NCBI GenBank assembly: GCA_902489185.1 | Contig: CABTZC010000061.1 | Location: forward strand, 1 to 9,087 | Reading direction: 5' to 3' | Origin: an uncultured Brevibacterium sp. | GTDB taxonomy: Bacteria; Actinomycetota; Actinomycetes; Actinomycetales; Brevibacteriaceae | DNA: 9,087 nt | Part shown: one piece after another, positions 1 to 6,280 of the stretch | Position numbering within the stretch: the first letter of the stretch is position 1 | How the letters are laid out: each line of letters begins with the position of its first letter | Notes under the pieces: model-generated | Databases searched by the model: none | Told to the model about the DNA's origin: nothing | What the model saw: the letters and a program-made list of their open reading frames with translations, nothing else | Translations under genes and position numbers: made by a program

Positions 1-398
1 CCCACGTGGAAGAGGCGTTCGGTGCGGTCGCGGACGAACTCGTCGAGGTTACGGCGGCCTTCCGGGGCACCCATCGAGGACACGACTTTCGCGGGTTTGT
101 TGAGTGCGAAGTACACCTTTTCGGAGTTCACCTCAATGGGCATGGAGTCGACCACCAGGCGCTGCTTGGTGGGGTCGATTCGGGTGCCAAGTTCGATCAC
201 GATGTGCCCGTCGACTTCTACGCGCCCGTCCAGGATCATCTGTTCACACGTGCGTCGCGACCCCAGTCCGGCGTCTGCCATGACTTTTTGGAGGCGTACC
301 CCGGATTGGGTGTGTGGGTCCGAGGTGGTTTGCTTCTGGGCGCGGGCGATGTTGGCTTCGCGCTGTTTGCGGCTGGGGCGTTTCTTGTCAAAGTTCAC
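1..398 (-). CDS. rluB: 23S rRNA pseudouridine synthase RluB family, 5' part (cut by window edge)
   Basis: The first 132 codons are present and the rest lies beyond base 1. After a short basic leader (residues 1-35, rich in Lys, Arg and Gln) comes an S4 RNA-binding domain from about residue 38 (VRLQKVMADAGLGSRR...) to about 92, followed by the start of the RsuA/RluB catalytic domain (VYFALNKPAKVVSS, then GRRNLDEFV and RLFHVG). The catalytic GRLD motif would come immediately next and is not in the window. Family members convert a uridine in 23S rRNA to pseudouridine. The start is GTG at 398, which overlaps the scpB stop as GTGA; AAGGA lies six bases upstream. An RsuA/RluB-type gene directly after scpAB is the usual actinobacterial arrangement (Rv1711 in M. 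tuberculosis). The exact target uridine cannot be told from this part. Confidence 0.93.
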   Translation of the reverse strand, partial: MNFDKKRPSRKQREANIARAQKQTTSDPHTQSGVRLQKVMADAGLGSRRTCEQMILDGRVEVDGHIVIELGTRIDPTKQRLVVDSMPIEVNSEKVYFALNKPAKVVSSMGAPEGRRNLDEFVRDRTERLFHV

Positions 399-946
399 GT
401 TGTTTCCTTCGTGTCAAAGGTTACTTCTTGTGGAACGTCGTCTGGCAGGAATGGGGCAATTGCAGGGAGTTCGTCGAGACTGTCGATTCCCATGGCTGAG
501 AGAAACACGTGGGAGGTGACGAATTGGGTGGGGCCTTCTGTTTTGGGGGCTTCCACAATGAGACCGCGCATGAGTAGGGTACGCACCACCCCGTCGACGT
601 TGACGCCTCGGATGGCTGCGATGCGCGCGCGGGTCACGGGCTGTGCGTAGGCGACAACTGCCAAGGTTTCGAGGGCTGCTTGGCTGAGCTTGGCGGTTTG
701 ACCGCGGGTCAGGAAGTGTTTGACGGTGTCGTAGTGTTCTGCGCGCGAATGGAACTGCCACCCGCCTGCTGATTTCCGGATTTCGAAACCACTGACGCGC
801 CCGGTGGAGTGTTCGCGTTGAAGTTCTTCAATCGCCAGTTCAATCTCTTCCGGGCTGGTTTCAAGTGCCGTCGCGAGTTCATCAGTGGTCACCGGTTCGC
901 CAATGACCGTCAGGATCGCTTCAATCCGTGTGGTCAGTGGTGTCAT
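395..946 (-). CDS. scpB: Segregation and condensation protein B (ScpB)
   Basis: The 183-residue protein has the ScpB family's usual size and two winged-helix domains: about residues 5-80 (TRIEAILTVIGEPVTTDELA near the N-terminus) and 88-160 (LSQAALETLAVVAYAQPVTR, then IRGVNVDGVVRTLLMRGLI). The AYxQPVTRxxIxxIRGVxxDGVVRTL region is a hallmark of the family. ScpB dimers bind the kleisin ScpA and regulate the SMC condensin that compacts and segregates the chromosome. The ATG start at 946 has a strong GGGAGG site four bases upstream at 951-956. The gene overlaps the end of scpA by 26 bases and its TGA stop overlaps the GTG of rluB, so the three are probably translated from one message. The C-terminal tail after residue 160 is acidic and poorly conserved, as is usual. 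Confidence 0.97.
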   Translation of the reverse strand: MTPLTTRIEAILTVIGEPVTTDELATALETSPEEIELAIEELQREHSTGRVSGFEIRKSAGGWQFHSRAEHYDTVKHFLTRGQTAKLSQAALETLAVVAYAQPVTRARIAAIRGVNVDGVVRTLLMRGLIVEAPKTEGPTQFVTSHVFLSAMGIDSLDELPAIAPFLPDDVPQEVTFDTKETT

Positions 947-1706
947 GTGTCCTCCCGGAGATGACGAGTGTACTCAGCGGTGCGTCTTGGTCCAGATCGA
1001 TTGTGCCGGCTTTGAACAATTCCAGCAGTGCTAAGAATCGTGCGACGACCACCAGGGTGGAGTCGGCCGTCTGGGCAAGTTCATCAAATGTAATCGTCTC
1101 ACGTTCGGTGAGCAAACCAAGAATGTGGGCGCGTTGTTCGGGAACGCTGACGTGTTGGAGGTGAATGTGGTCGATCGACACGGTGGGTGGCGTGGTGTCG
1201 CGTGCCAGCACGGTCGCGTACATGGCGGCGAGCATGTCCGGTGTCGCCGACATGATGAGAGGCGGCAGAACGCCCTGGAAATCGCTCATGTTGCCACTGT
1301 TGGCCACCGAGTATCCGGTTTGGGTGATCCGTTCGCCCAGTTCAAAAGACACGGCTTTGTAGGCGCGGTATTGCAAAAGCCGCGCGAAGAGCAGGTCTCT
1401 GGCTTCGAGGAGTTCTAAGTCGAGTTCGTCTTCGACTGTCCCTGCGGGTAGCAGGCGCGCTGTTTTGAGATCAAGCAGGGTGGAAGCGACCAGGAGGAAG
1501 TTGGAGAGTTGGTCCAAAGTTTTGGCTGTGCTCCAGCCGGCTTCCTGGGCCGAGGTGGTGAGCGCGTTGACGTGTTCGACGAACTCGTCGGTGACTTCTG
1601 CGAGGGCTACATCGGTAATGTCGAGTTTTCGTTTACTGATGAGCCCCAGCAGAAGGTCGAACGGGCCGGAAAAGTTGTCGAGTTCGACAACGAATTCGTG
1701 GCTCAG
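921..1706 (-). CDS. scpA: Segregation and condensation protein A (ScpA, kleisin), probable CTG start
   Basis: ScpA bridges the SMC heads and recruits ScpB in bacterial condensin. From the CTG at 1706 the product is 261 residues, normal for the family. It opens with the diagnostic N-terminal segment FVVELDNFSGPFDLLLGLIS (residues 5-24), then KRKLDITDVALAEVTDEF, the DQLSNFLLVASTLLDLKTARLLP helix region (65-87), and ends with a winged-helix segment. The first ATG/GTG/TTG codon in this frame is a TTG at 1517 (residue 64), which would delete the whole SMC-binding N-terminus. Upstream of the CTG the frame meets a TGA after eight sense codons that include no start codon. The CTG overlaps the parA stop as CTGA and has GAGGTG seven bases before it, so I take CTG as the start. 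The 3' end overlaps scpB by 26 bases. Confidence 0.93.
   Translation of the reverse strand: MSHEFVVELDNFSGPFDLLLGLISKRKLDITDVALAEVTDEFVEHVNALTTSAQEAGWSTAKTLDQLSNFLLVASTLLDLKTARLLPAGTVEDELDLELLEARDLLFARLLQYRAYKAVSFELGERITQTGYSVANSGNMSDFQGVLPPLIMSATPDMLAAMYATVLARDTTPPTVSIDHIHLQHVSVPEQRAHILGLLTERETITFDELAQTADSTLVVVARFLALLELFKAGTIDLDQDAPLSTLVISGRTHDTTDHTD
951..956 (-). promoter_or_regulatory. Ribosome binding site of scpB
   Basis: GGGAGG on the minus strand, four bases before the ATG at 946, lies inside the last codons of scpA. It fixes the scpB start and implies that scpB can initiate independently despite the 26-base overlap with scpA. Confidence 0.65.
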
Positions 1707-2554
1707 GGAGCCCCACCTCGGGAGATGAGTTCACGGGCCAGTTGCCTGTACGCCTCCGCGCCCGAGTGCTTGGGTGCGAAGCTGGTGATGGGTTCGGCGG
1801 CCACGGAGGCGTCTGGGAACTTCACGGTTCGGTTGATGACGGTTTCAAACACTTTGTCGTCAAACGCGTCGACAACGCGTGAGATCACTTCGCGGGCGTG
1901 CAGTGTGCGCCCGTCGAACATGGTGGCCAGAATACCGTCGATTTCAAGACCCGGGTTGAGGCGGTCTTGAACTTTTTCAATCGTTTCAACCAACAGGGCC
2001 ACACCGCGCAGGGCGAAGAATTCGGTTTCGAGCGGAATGATGACGCCGTGTGCTGCCGTCAACGCGTTGACGGTAAGAAGTCCCAGGGACGGTTGGCAGT
2101 CGATGAGGATGACGTCGTATTCGTCGGCTACTTTATCCAGAGCACGAGCCAGCACTTGTTCACGTGCCACTTCATTGACAAGTTGAACTTCCGCAGCTGA
2201 CAAGTCAATGTTGGCTGGCAGCACGTCGATGAGCTGGTGTGCTGTGGGTTGGATGACGTCTGATGGGTTCACGCGACTCGACATGAGAACGTTGTACACG
2301 CTCAACTCCAAGTCGTGCGGGTTGAGTCCCAGCCCCACTGACAAAGCGCCCTGTGGGTCAAAGTCGACCAGAAGTACGCGACGCCCGTAGTCCGCTAAAG
2401 CGGCACCCAGGTTCACCGACGACGTGGTTTTACCCACACCACCCTTCTGGTTGACCATCGCGATGATTCGTGCGGGACCGTGGCTTTCAAGCGGTGGCGG
2501 TTCCGGAAATTGTCGAACCGGCCGGCCGGTGGGTCCGAGTTCCTGTTCTTCCAC
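1703..2554 (-). CDS. parA: ParA/Soj-family chromosome partitioning ATPase (no ParB alongside)
   Basis: This is a 283-residue member of the MinD/ParA P-loop ATPases. A 25-residue proline-rich leader precedes the domain. The deviant Walker A KGGVGKTT is at 37-44 with both lysines present, the A' motif VDFDPQG at 63-69 and Walker B VILIDCQPS at 148-156. Related actinobacterial proteins (Rv1708 type) sit between xerD and scpA and are distinct from the parAB pair near oriC; no parB is seen here. A role in chromosome positioning together with ScpAB/SMC is inferred from the linkage. The start is GTG at 2554, with GAAAGG seven bases upstream and an in-frame TGA further up. The gene lies 35 bases after xerD and shares CTGA with scpA. 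Confidence 0.93.
   Translation of the reverse strand: MEEQELGPTGRPVRQFPEPPPLESHGPARIIAMVNQKGGVGKTTSSVNLGAALADYGRRVLLVDFDPQGALSVGLGLNPHDLELSVYNVLMSSRVNPSDVIQPTAHQLIDVLPANIDLSAAEVQLVNEVAREQVLARALDKVADEYDVILIDCQPSLGLLTVNALTAAHGVIIPLETEFFALRGVALLVETIEKVQDRLNPGLEIDGILATMFDGRTLHAREVISRVVDAFDDKVFETVINRTVKFPDASVAAEPITSFAPKHSGAEAYRQLARELISRGGAP
1714..1719 (-). promoter_or_regulatory. Ribosome binding site supporting the CTG start of scpA
   Basis: GAGGTG on the minus strand matches the core of the anti-Shine-Dalgarno complement and lies seven bases upstream of the CTG at 1706-1704. It sits within the last codons of parA. It decides the start of scpA because no ATG, GTG or TTG is available before the conserved N-terminal motif. 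Confidence 0.7.
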
Positions 2555-2589
2555 GCACGTGCCTTTCTTCGAAACGATCTTCTTTCACC

Positions 2590-3528
2590 CTATCGCGCTC
2601 TGGGGTGGGTCGATGCATAGACCTCTTTCAGCGCTTGGCTCGTGACCTGAGTGTATATCTGAGTGGTTGTCACGGACGAATGCCCCAAGAGTTCTTGGAC
2701 AATTCGGATATCCGCCCCACCTTCCACTAAGTGGGTTGCGCACGAGTGTCGCAACGAGTGCGCGGTGACACCCGGAACGTCGGCAACCTCGGCGGCCTTT
2801 TTCACGATCGCCCACGCGCTTTGCCGGGACAGTCTCCCACCTCGGGCGTTGAGAAAAACAGCGGGACTTGAGGCAGCCCACGCAGGCCGGCCGCGCGTCA
2901 ACCACGCTCCCAACGCTTCAATCGAGTGGGAGCCCAGCGGCACCAGGCGTTCCTTGTTACCTTTTCCGTACACGCGCGCAATGCCGGCGTCCACGTCGAC
3001 GTCGTCACGGTCCACTCCCACGGCCTCACTGATGCGAGCTCCGGTAGCGTACAGGAACTCCACTAATGCGACGGCGCGCAACTGGGCGGGGTCGGCGCTC
3101 TGAGGGTCACCGGCGGCGTGAATGATCCTGCCCACCTGGTCCACGCTCAGCGCCTTGGGAAGTCGCATCGTGTCGGTGGGTGGTTGCACGTCATCAGCGG
3201 GGCTCACTGCCCCGGTTTCAGCCGCCGTGAAGTGGTGGAGCCTGCGCACAGCTACCGTGATCCGGGCCCTAGACGTCACGGCAAAGTTCTGTTGCGCAAT
3301 GTGTTCAATGAAGCCGGCAACGTGTTCGCTGGTGACGGTCCCGAGGTCGTTGACCCCTGCGTCCGCCAAGTAGGTGACGTACTTTGCGAGGTCCCGGGCG
3401 TACGCGTCAACGGTGTTGCGTGAACTCCCCCGCTCCAGTTGCAGGTACGTCAGGTAAGCGCTTACGGGGCGGATCAGACCTGCGGGGGCTTCCGGCAAGA
3501 GGGCTGCCCCGTGCCGTGCCCCAGTCAC
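2590..3528 (-). CDS. xerD: Tyrosine recombinase XerD
   Basis: The 312-residue protein has an N-terminal SAM-like core-binding domain (about 20-108, with VSAYLTYLQLERGSSRNTVDAY) and a C-terminal catalytic domain (about 125-308). All active-site residues are visible: Arg165 in ATGARISE, Lys189 in GKGNKERLVPLG, His257 and Arg260 in HSLRHSCATHL, His283 in LLGHSSV and nucleophile Tyr292 in QIYT. With XerC, XerD resolves chromosome dimers at dif at the septum under FtsK control. The placement next to a NUDIX gene and parA matches the actinobacterial xerD locus, which favours XerD over XerC or a phage integrase. The GTG start at 3528 overlaps the nudix stop (GTGA). No clear ribosome binding site is present, so coupled translation is likely. 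Confidence 0.95.
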   Translation of the reverse strand: MTGARHGAALLPEAPAGLIRPVSAYLTYLQLERGSSRNTVDAYARDLAKYVTYLADAGVNDLGTVTSEHVAGFIEHIAQQNFAVTSRARITVAVRRLHHFTAAETGAVSPADDVQPPTDTMRLPKALSVDQVGRIIHAAGDPQSADPAQLRAVALVEFLYATGARISEAVGVDRDDVDVDAGIARVYGKGNKERLVPLGSHSIEALGAWLTRGRPAWAASSPAVFLNARGGRLSRQSAWAIVKKAAEVADVPGVTAHSLRHSCATHLVEGGADIRIVQELLGHSSVTTTQIYTQVTSQALKEVYASTHPRAR

Positions 3529-4157
3529 GAGTTCAGGAATCCGCTGAGCACGTGATCACGTGCGGGCCACGGGTCATCGACCGGACGCAGGTTGGTAAAG
3601 CCGGTCTCCGCATGCCTGGCCGCGTGCAGAATACCCAAGCAGGCGGTCGCGTTTGTGATGTGACCGGCCATTACCGCGTGGACGGCGTCATTCAAGGGCA
3701 CCCAGTGAGGTTTGATCTGGGCTTCTTCTGCTGTTCGTTCGCTGGCGGGATGCGTAGTGATGTCACGAGCCAGGTAAATGCGCAGCGCCTCCGAGGACCC
3801 GCCGGGCGAGGTCAGCTGATCAGCCAAAACGTTCCAGGTTTTGGCGCTTAAGTCGACTTCTTCGCGTAGTTCCCTGGCAGCAGCCGCATGTGGTTCTTCT
3901 CCAGCGTGGTCCAACAGGCCTGCTGGGACTTCCCACTCGATCACCCGCAACGGATGCCGATACTGTTGCATGAGCATGACACGGTTGTCGTCATCGAGAG
4001 CCACAACGGCCACAGCACCCGGGTGGCGCATGACCTGCCTGGTGAGCGTGGTGTCGGTTCCTGGTAGCACGAAACGTTGTTCAACCACGTCCCACACAAC
4101 GCCGGTGAAAACCACTGAGCTGTCGACAATCTGCGTGTCGACGTACTGGTCACGCAT
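3525..4157 (-). CDS. NUDIX hydrolase, ADP-ribose pyrophosphatase type
   Basis: This 210-residue protein resembles the actinobacterial ADP-ribose pyrophosphatase family typified by M. tuberculosis Rv1700, which cleaves ADP-ribose to AMP and ribose 5-phosphate. Conserved elements are VMLMQQYRHPLRVIEWEVPAG (60-80), the Nudix helix with GLLDHAGEEPH leading to REL (95-97) and Glu99/Glu100, and a SPGGSSE loop at 117-123 ending in a candidate catalytic Glu123. The usual glycine after the Nudix glutamates (EExG) is Asp102 here. Substrate is inferred from family and synteny. The ATG start shares a base with the upstream stop (TAATG) and has no clear ribosome binding site, indicating reinitiation. The 3' end contains a 16-bp palindrome and overlaps xerD. 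Confidence 0.92.
   Translation of the reverse strand: MRDQYVDTQIVDSSVVFTGVVWDVVEQRFVLPGTDTTLTRQVMRHPGAVAVVALDDDNRVMLMQQYRHPLRVIEWEVPAGLLDHAGEEPHAAAARELREEVDLSAKTWNVLADQLTSPGGSSEALRIYLARDITTHPASERTAEEAQIKPHWVPLNDAVHAVMAGHITNATACLGILHAARHAETGFTNLRPVDDPWPARDHVLSGFLNS
3548..3563. repeat. Perfect 16-bp palindrome upstream of xerD
   Basis: GCACGTGATCACGTGC reads identically on both strands. It lies in the last codons of the nudix gene, 20 bases before the xerD GTG start. It contains two CACGTG hexamers around a GATC centre. It could be a protein-binding site or simply a codon-driven coincidence (it encodes Ala-Arg-Asp-His-Val plus the first base of the next codon). Confidence 0.6.
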
Positions 4158-5266
4158 TAGTCGTCGTTGAGGACAAGCGCCTGTGCGTACACACTCAAGA
4201 GGTGATCAGCGATGAACGTGTGTCGGGCGGTGCTCACGCGGTCGTGAGCATGGATTCCATTCTGTACGCGCAGGGCCGGGCGGTCGATGAGTTCCGCAAC
4301 AGCGTGCAGCGCTCCGTCCACGTCGTCTGGCGCGAACTGCGGAACACCGTCGCCATACATACGCCCGTTCTGTTCCGAGCCAACAAACACAACCGGACGG
4401 CCCAACTGCATGAGACGTTCCGCGTCAACCGCAGTCATCCGGTCAGATGCCACAACGACATCAGAAGCGGACAAAACATCGACCGTGGACACTTCTTCTG
4501 CCAAGCGCATGTGCTCTACCTGGTCGACGATTCCGCTACGCACCGTGGAGCGAGAACGCCCGCCACCAGTCAGCGTAAACACCCATGAGCGGTCCGGACG
4601 GTACGATGCCAGCCGGACACCCACCTCGGCGATGGTCGTCACGGCAGGCGAATCGATGAGAGCGACCGGGCTCGACACAAGCCACGCGCCAGACGGCACA
4701 TCCAGCAAGTCGCGTGTCTCTTCGCGCGACAACCGTGGCTGAGCAACCGGGTCAATGTCACTAGAGAGTAACTGGGCACGTTCCACGATAGCGACCGTGT
4801 CCACATACTTTTCGACGATGGGTTCGGTGGTTCCCAACACCACCGTGGCAGTCTTAGAAACAATCTGGGCCTGAGCTTCAGCGATCATGCTGTCATCACG
4901 CCCTACGGATGCAACAATCGCCGGGTGCATGGACTGCGGAAGTCCCGTCAAACCGGCTCCGGCAAGCGCTGCAGCGTGTAAACCGTGCGCGTGGACCAGG
5001 TCGATGTGTCGGTAGTACTTGTGCAGTGTCAGCGCCGTGTTTGGGTCACCCAGACGCAGGCCTGCACCCGCACCGATCTCGATGTGACGCAAGCGCTCGC
5101 CGACCACGCCCAGGGCCTTGAAAACCGACTCGCGCGACGCAACAGCCACACGGTAGCCAGCGTCGAGCTGCGCCTGAATTGCGTGACGTGCTACTTCTGC
5201 AAGAACCGAATTAGCGTCAGTCAGAACGTGCATAATGCGTGTGTCTGCAGGTAGCAGTTCACTCAT
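4157..5266 (-). CDS. GT-B glycosyltransferase-like protein (GT4-related, degenerate motifs)
   Basis: The 369-residue product looks like a two-Rossmann-fold GT-B glycosyltransferase. The N-terminal half has MHVLTDANSVLAEVARHAI and DLVHAHGLHAAALAGAG (HAHG at 92-95), typical of GT4 enzymes. The C-terminal half has SASDVVVASDRMTAVDAERLMQLGRPVVFVG, where the EX7E motif appears as D275-X7-E283, and the usual GRL...KG motif before it is not recognisable. Activity is therefore uncertain, and donor and acceptor are unknown. A cytosolic envelope- or cell-wall-related role is only an inference from the neighbouring SteA/SteB-like genes. Of two in-frame ATGs, the one at 5266 is chosen because AAAGGAA lies four bases upstream; the one at 5293 has AGGA only two bases before it. 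It occupies the place where pyrG is found in mycobacteria. Confidence 0.75.
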   Translation of the reverse strand: MSELLPADTRIMHVLTDANSVLAEVARHAIQAQLDAGYRVAVASRESVFKALGVVGERLRHIEIGAGAGLRLGDPNTALTLHKYYRHIDLVHAHGLHAAALAGAGLTGLPQSMHPAIVASVGRDDSMIAEAQAQIVSKTATVVLGTTEPIVEKYVDTVAIVERAQLLSSDIDPVAQPRLSREETRDLLDVPSGAWLVSSPVALIDSPAVTTIAEVGVRLASYRPDRSWVFTLTGGGRSRSTVRSGIVDQVEHMRLAEEVSTVDVLSASDVVVASDRMTAVDAERLMQLGRPVVFVGSEQNGRMYGDGVPQFAPDDVDGALHAVAELIDRPALRVQNGIHAHDRVSTARHTFIADHLLSVYAQALVLNDD

Positions 5267-5270
5267 TGTG

Positions 5271-5277
5271 TTCCTTT
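5271..5277 (-). promoter_or_regulatory. Ribosome binding site choosing the glycosyltransferase start
   Basis: AAAGGAA on the minus strand lies four bases before the ATG at 5266. It favours this start over the in-frame ATG at 5293, whose AGGA is too close to the start codon. Confidence 0.6.
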
Positions 5278-5299
5278 CACCGGTGGGACCCATATTCCT

Positions 5300-5326
5300 A
5301 GCCTATCGAACTCCGACCGAGTTCAA
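5300..5326 (-). promoter_or_regulatory. Possible weak promoter for the glycosyltransferase-nudix-xerD genes
   Basis: On the minus strand TTGAAC (5326-5321) is followed after 15 bases by TAGGCT (5305-5300), which fits the loose actinobacterial TAnnnT -10 pattern. The spacing is shorter than ideal. It lies in the 62-base gap after the MctB-like gene, one of the few places in the window with room for a promoter. This is a guess from pattern only. Confidence 0.22.
5308..5324. repeat. Inverted repeat in the gap after the MctB-like gene
   Basis: GAACTC and GAGTTC are separated by five bases and start four bases after the upstream stop codon. The RNA could form a 6-bp stem, extendable by a U-G and a U-A pair. 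There is no U-run after it, so it is not a classical terminator. It overlaps the candidate -35 element and could be an operator or a transcript-processing hairpin. Confidence 0.35.
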
Positions 5327-5328
5327 GA

Positions 5329-6255
5329 TCAGCCCTTGCGTGGTCCCGACTGTGGACGAGGAAGAGGGTTAGGCACAAGTGCTTTTGCACTGTCAGCGAA
5401 CCCGTATGACTGGTGCTTTTTGGTGGAGCGGAGATCGGCAACGGCCAGAGCCGTGATGACGGTGCCAGCTGACAGGTCAACGCCGTCGACAGTCGTAGCG
5501 GGAACCTTGCGATCACGCAGTTGTTTCACAGCCCCATTGCTTCCACTGTCAACCGTCCCCGAGGCGACAGTGGGTGCTGCAGAGCCAAGGTTGCTTAACA
5601 CGCCTGTGTAGTCCTCCGCTGGTTGTGCGTCTTCTTCAGTGGGGTCCGCCTCCCCGAGCAGGAACACAACCACGTCAGCGCGTGCATAACTCCCACCGTT
5701 CAGACGCTTAGCGGAACGCAACTCATCAATCACCTTGGTGGCCTGATCAGCGTTATATGCGCCTTCGTGTTCACCGGCGTAGGCCCTCGCGATCGCTTTT
5801 TCGAATGCCTCACGTGGGTCTTCCGGAAGCTTCGGGTCAATCTCCTTGAGTGCTTCGAGTGCTTTTTCGCTCTCTTCCGGCTTGAGAGACTCAGGCGTGA
5901 GTTGCCCCCCGTCGCTCACGGTGGCTCCGGCATCCTCTAACCGGCCCTGCACGTCTTTGATGGTCTGCGAAGGTGTGTGTGGAGTCGAGACGAGGGTGAC
6001 TTTTGTTCCCTTGAGCGTCTCGGTGAGCAGAGCGGGCGCCGACTCCGTAATGTACGTGTTCAGTTTGTCGATTGAACCGTTTGCGGAATCGAGTTTGTCG
6101 CGCAAATCATCGCGGTCTGCGCGCAGTGAATCGACTTGTGACTGAAGAGAATCACCAATGGGTTGCTTAAGTGGCCCTGCACCCAGGACGATCCCCACGG
6201 CCAGTGCCAAAAACACAGAAATGATACTCACTAAGTGATAGCGAAAATCAATCAC
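5329..6255 (-). CDS. MctB/SteB-family single-pass membrane protein
   Basis: This 308-residue protein belongs to the actinobacterial family annotated as copper transporter MctB (Rv1698, 314 residues), whose Corynebacterium member SteB acts with SteA in septum splitting. The N-terminus MIDFRYHLVSIISVFLALAV continues into GIVLGAG to form the hallmark membrane anchor (about 8-27). A probable coiled coil follows at about 35-68 (QSQVDSLRADRDDLRDKLDS), then an alternating alpha/beta exported domain to a basic proline-rich tail (PNPLPRPQSGPRKG). There is no cysteine and no methionine after Met1, and only four histidines, which does not suggest copper handling. The GTG start at 6255 has GGAAGGA five bases upstream. 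It lies 25 bases after the steA-like gene, so a shared division-related function is the best reading. Confidence 0.88.
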   Translation of the reverse strand: MIDFRYHLVSIISVFLALAVGIVLGAGPLKQPIGDSLQSQVDSLRADRDDLRDKLDSANGSIDKLNTYITESAPALLTETLKGTKVTLVSTPHTPSQTIKDVQGRLEDAGATVSDGGQLTPESLKPEESEKALEALKEIDPKLPEDPREAFEKAIARAYAGEHEGAYNADQATKVIDELRSAKRLNGGSYARADVVVFLLGEADPTEEDAQPAEDYTGVLSNLGSAAPTVASGTVDSGSNGAVKQLRDRKVPATTVDGVDLSAGTVITALAVADLRSTKKHQSYGFADSAKALVPNPLPRPQSGPRKG

Positions 6256-6260
6256 AGTAG

Positions 6261-6267
6261 TCCTTCC
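6261..6267 (-). promoter_or_regulatory. Ribosome binding site of the MctB/SteB-like gene
   Basis: GGAAGGA on the minus strand lies five bases before the GTG at 6255 and supports this start, which also gives the conserved MIDFRYH N-terminus. Confidence 0.6.
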
Positions 6268-6280
6268 ATCCGGGCAGGTA

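Noticed and set aside
6..650. Long open frame on the plus strand (214 codons)
   Set aside because: It lies antisense to rluB and scpB, both of which encode clear conserved domains; its translation is Gly/Val/Arg-rich with no recognisable motif. It is a shadow frame.
921..1517. ScpA starting at the TTG at 1517
   Set aside because: This start would drop the conserved SGPFDLLL region, which is encoded in the same frame upstream, so it is too short.
2555..2589. Gap between xerD and parA as a promoter or terminator
   Set aside because: Only 35 bases, filled mostly by the parA ribosome binding site region; no convincing -10/-35 pair or hairpin was seen.
2590..3528. XerD as a mobile-element integrase
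   Set aside because: The gene is embedded in a conserved housekeeping operon with no attachment-site repeats, phage genes or tRNA nearby, so a chromosomal XerD is the better reading.
4287..4742. Plus-strand open frame opposite the glycosyltransferase gene
   Set aside because: The translation is Ser/Thr/Arg-rich, typical of antisense shadow frames in GC-rich DNA, and the opposite strand encodes a recognisable protein.
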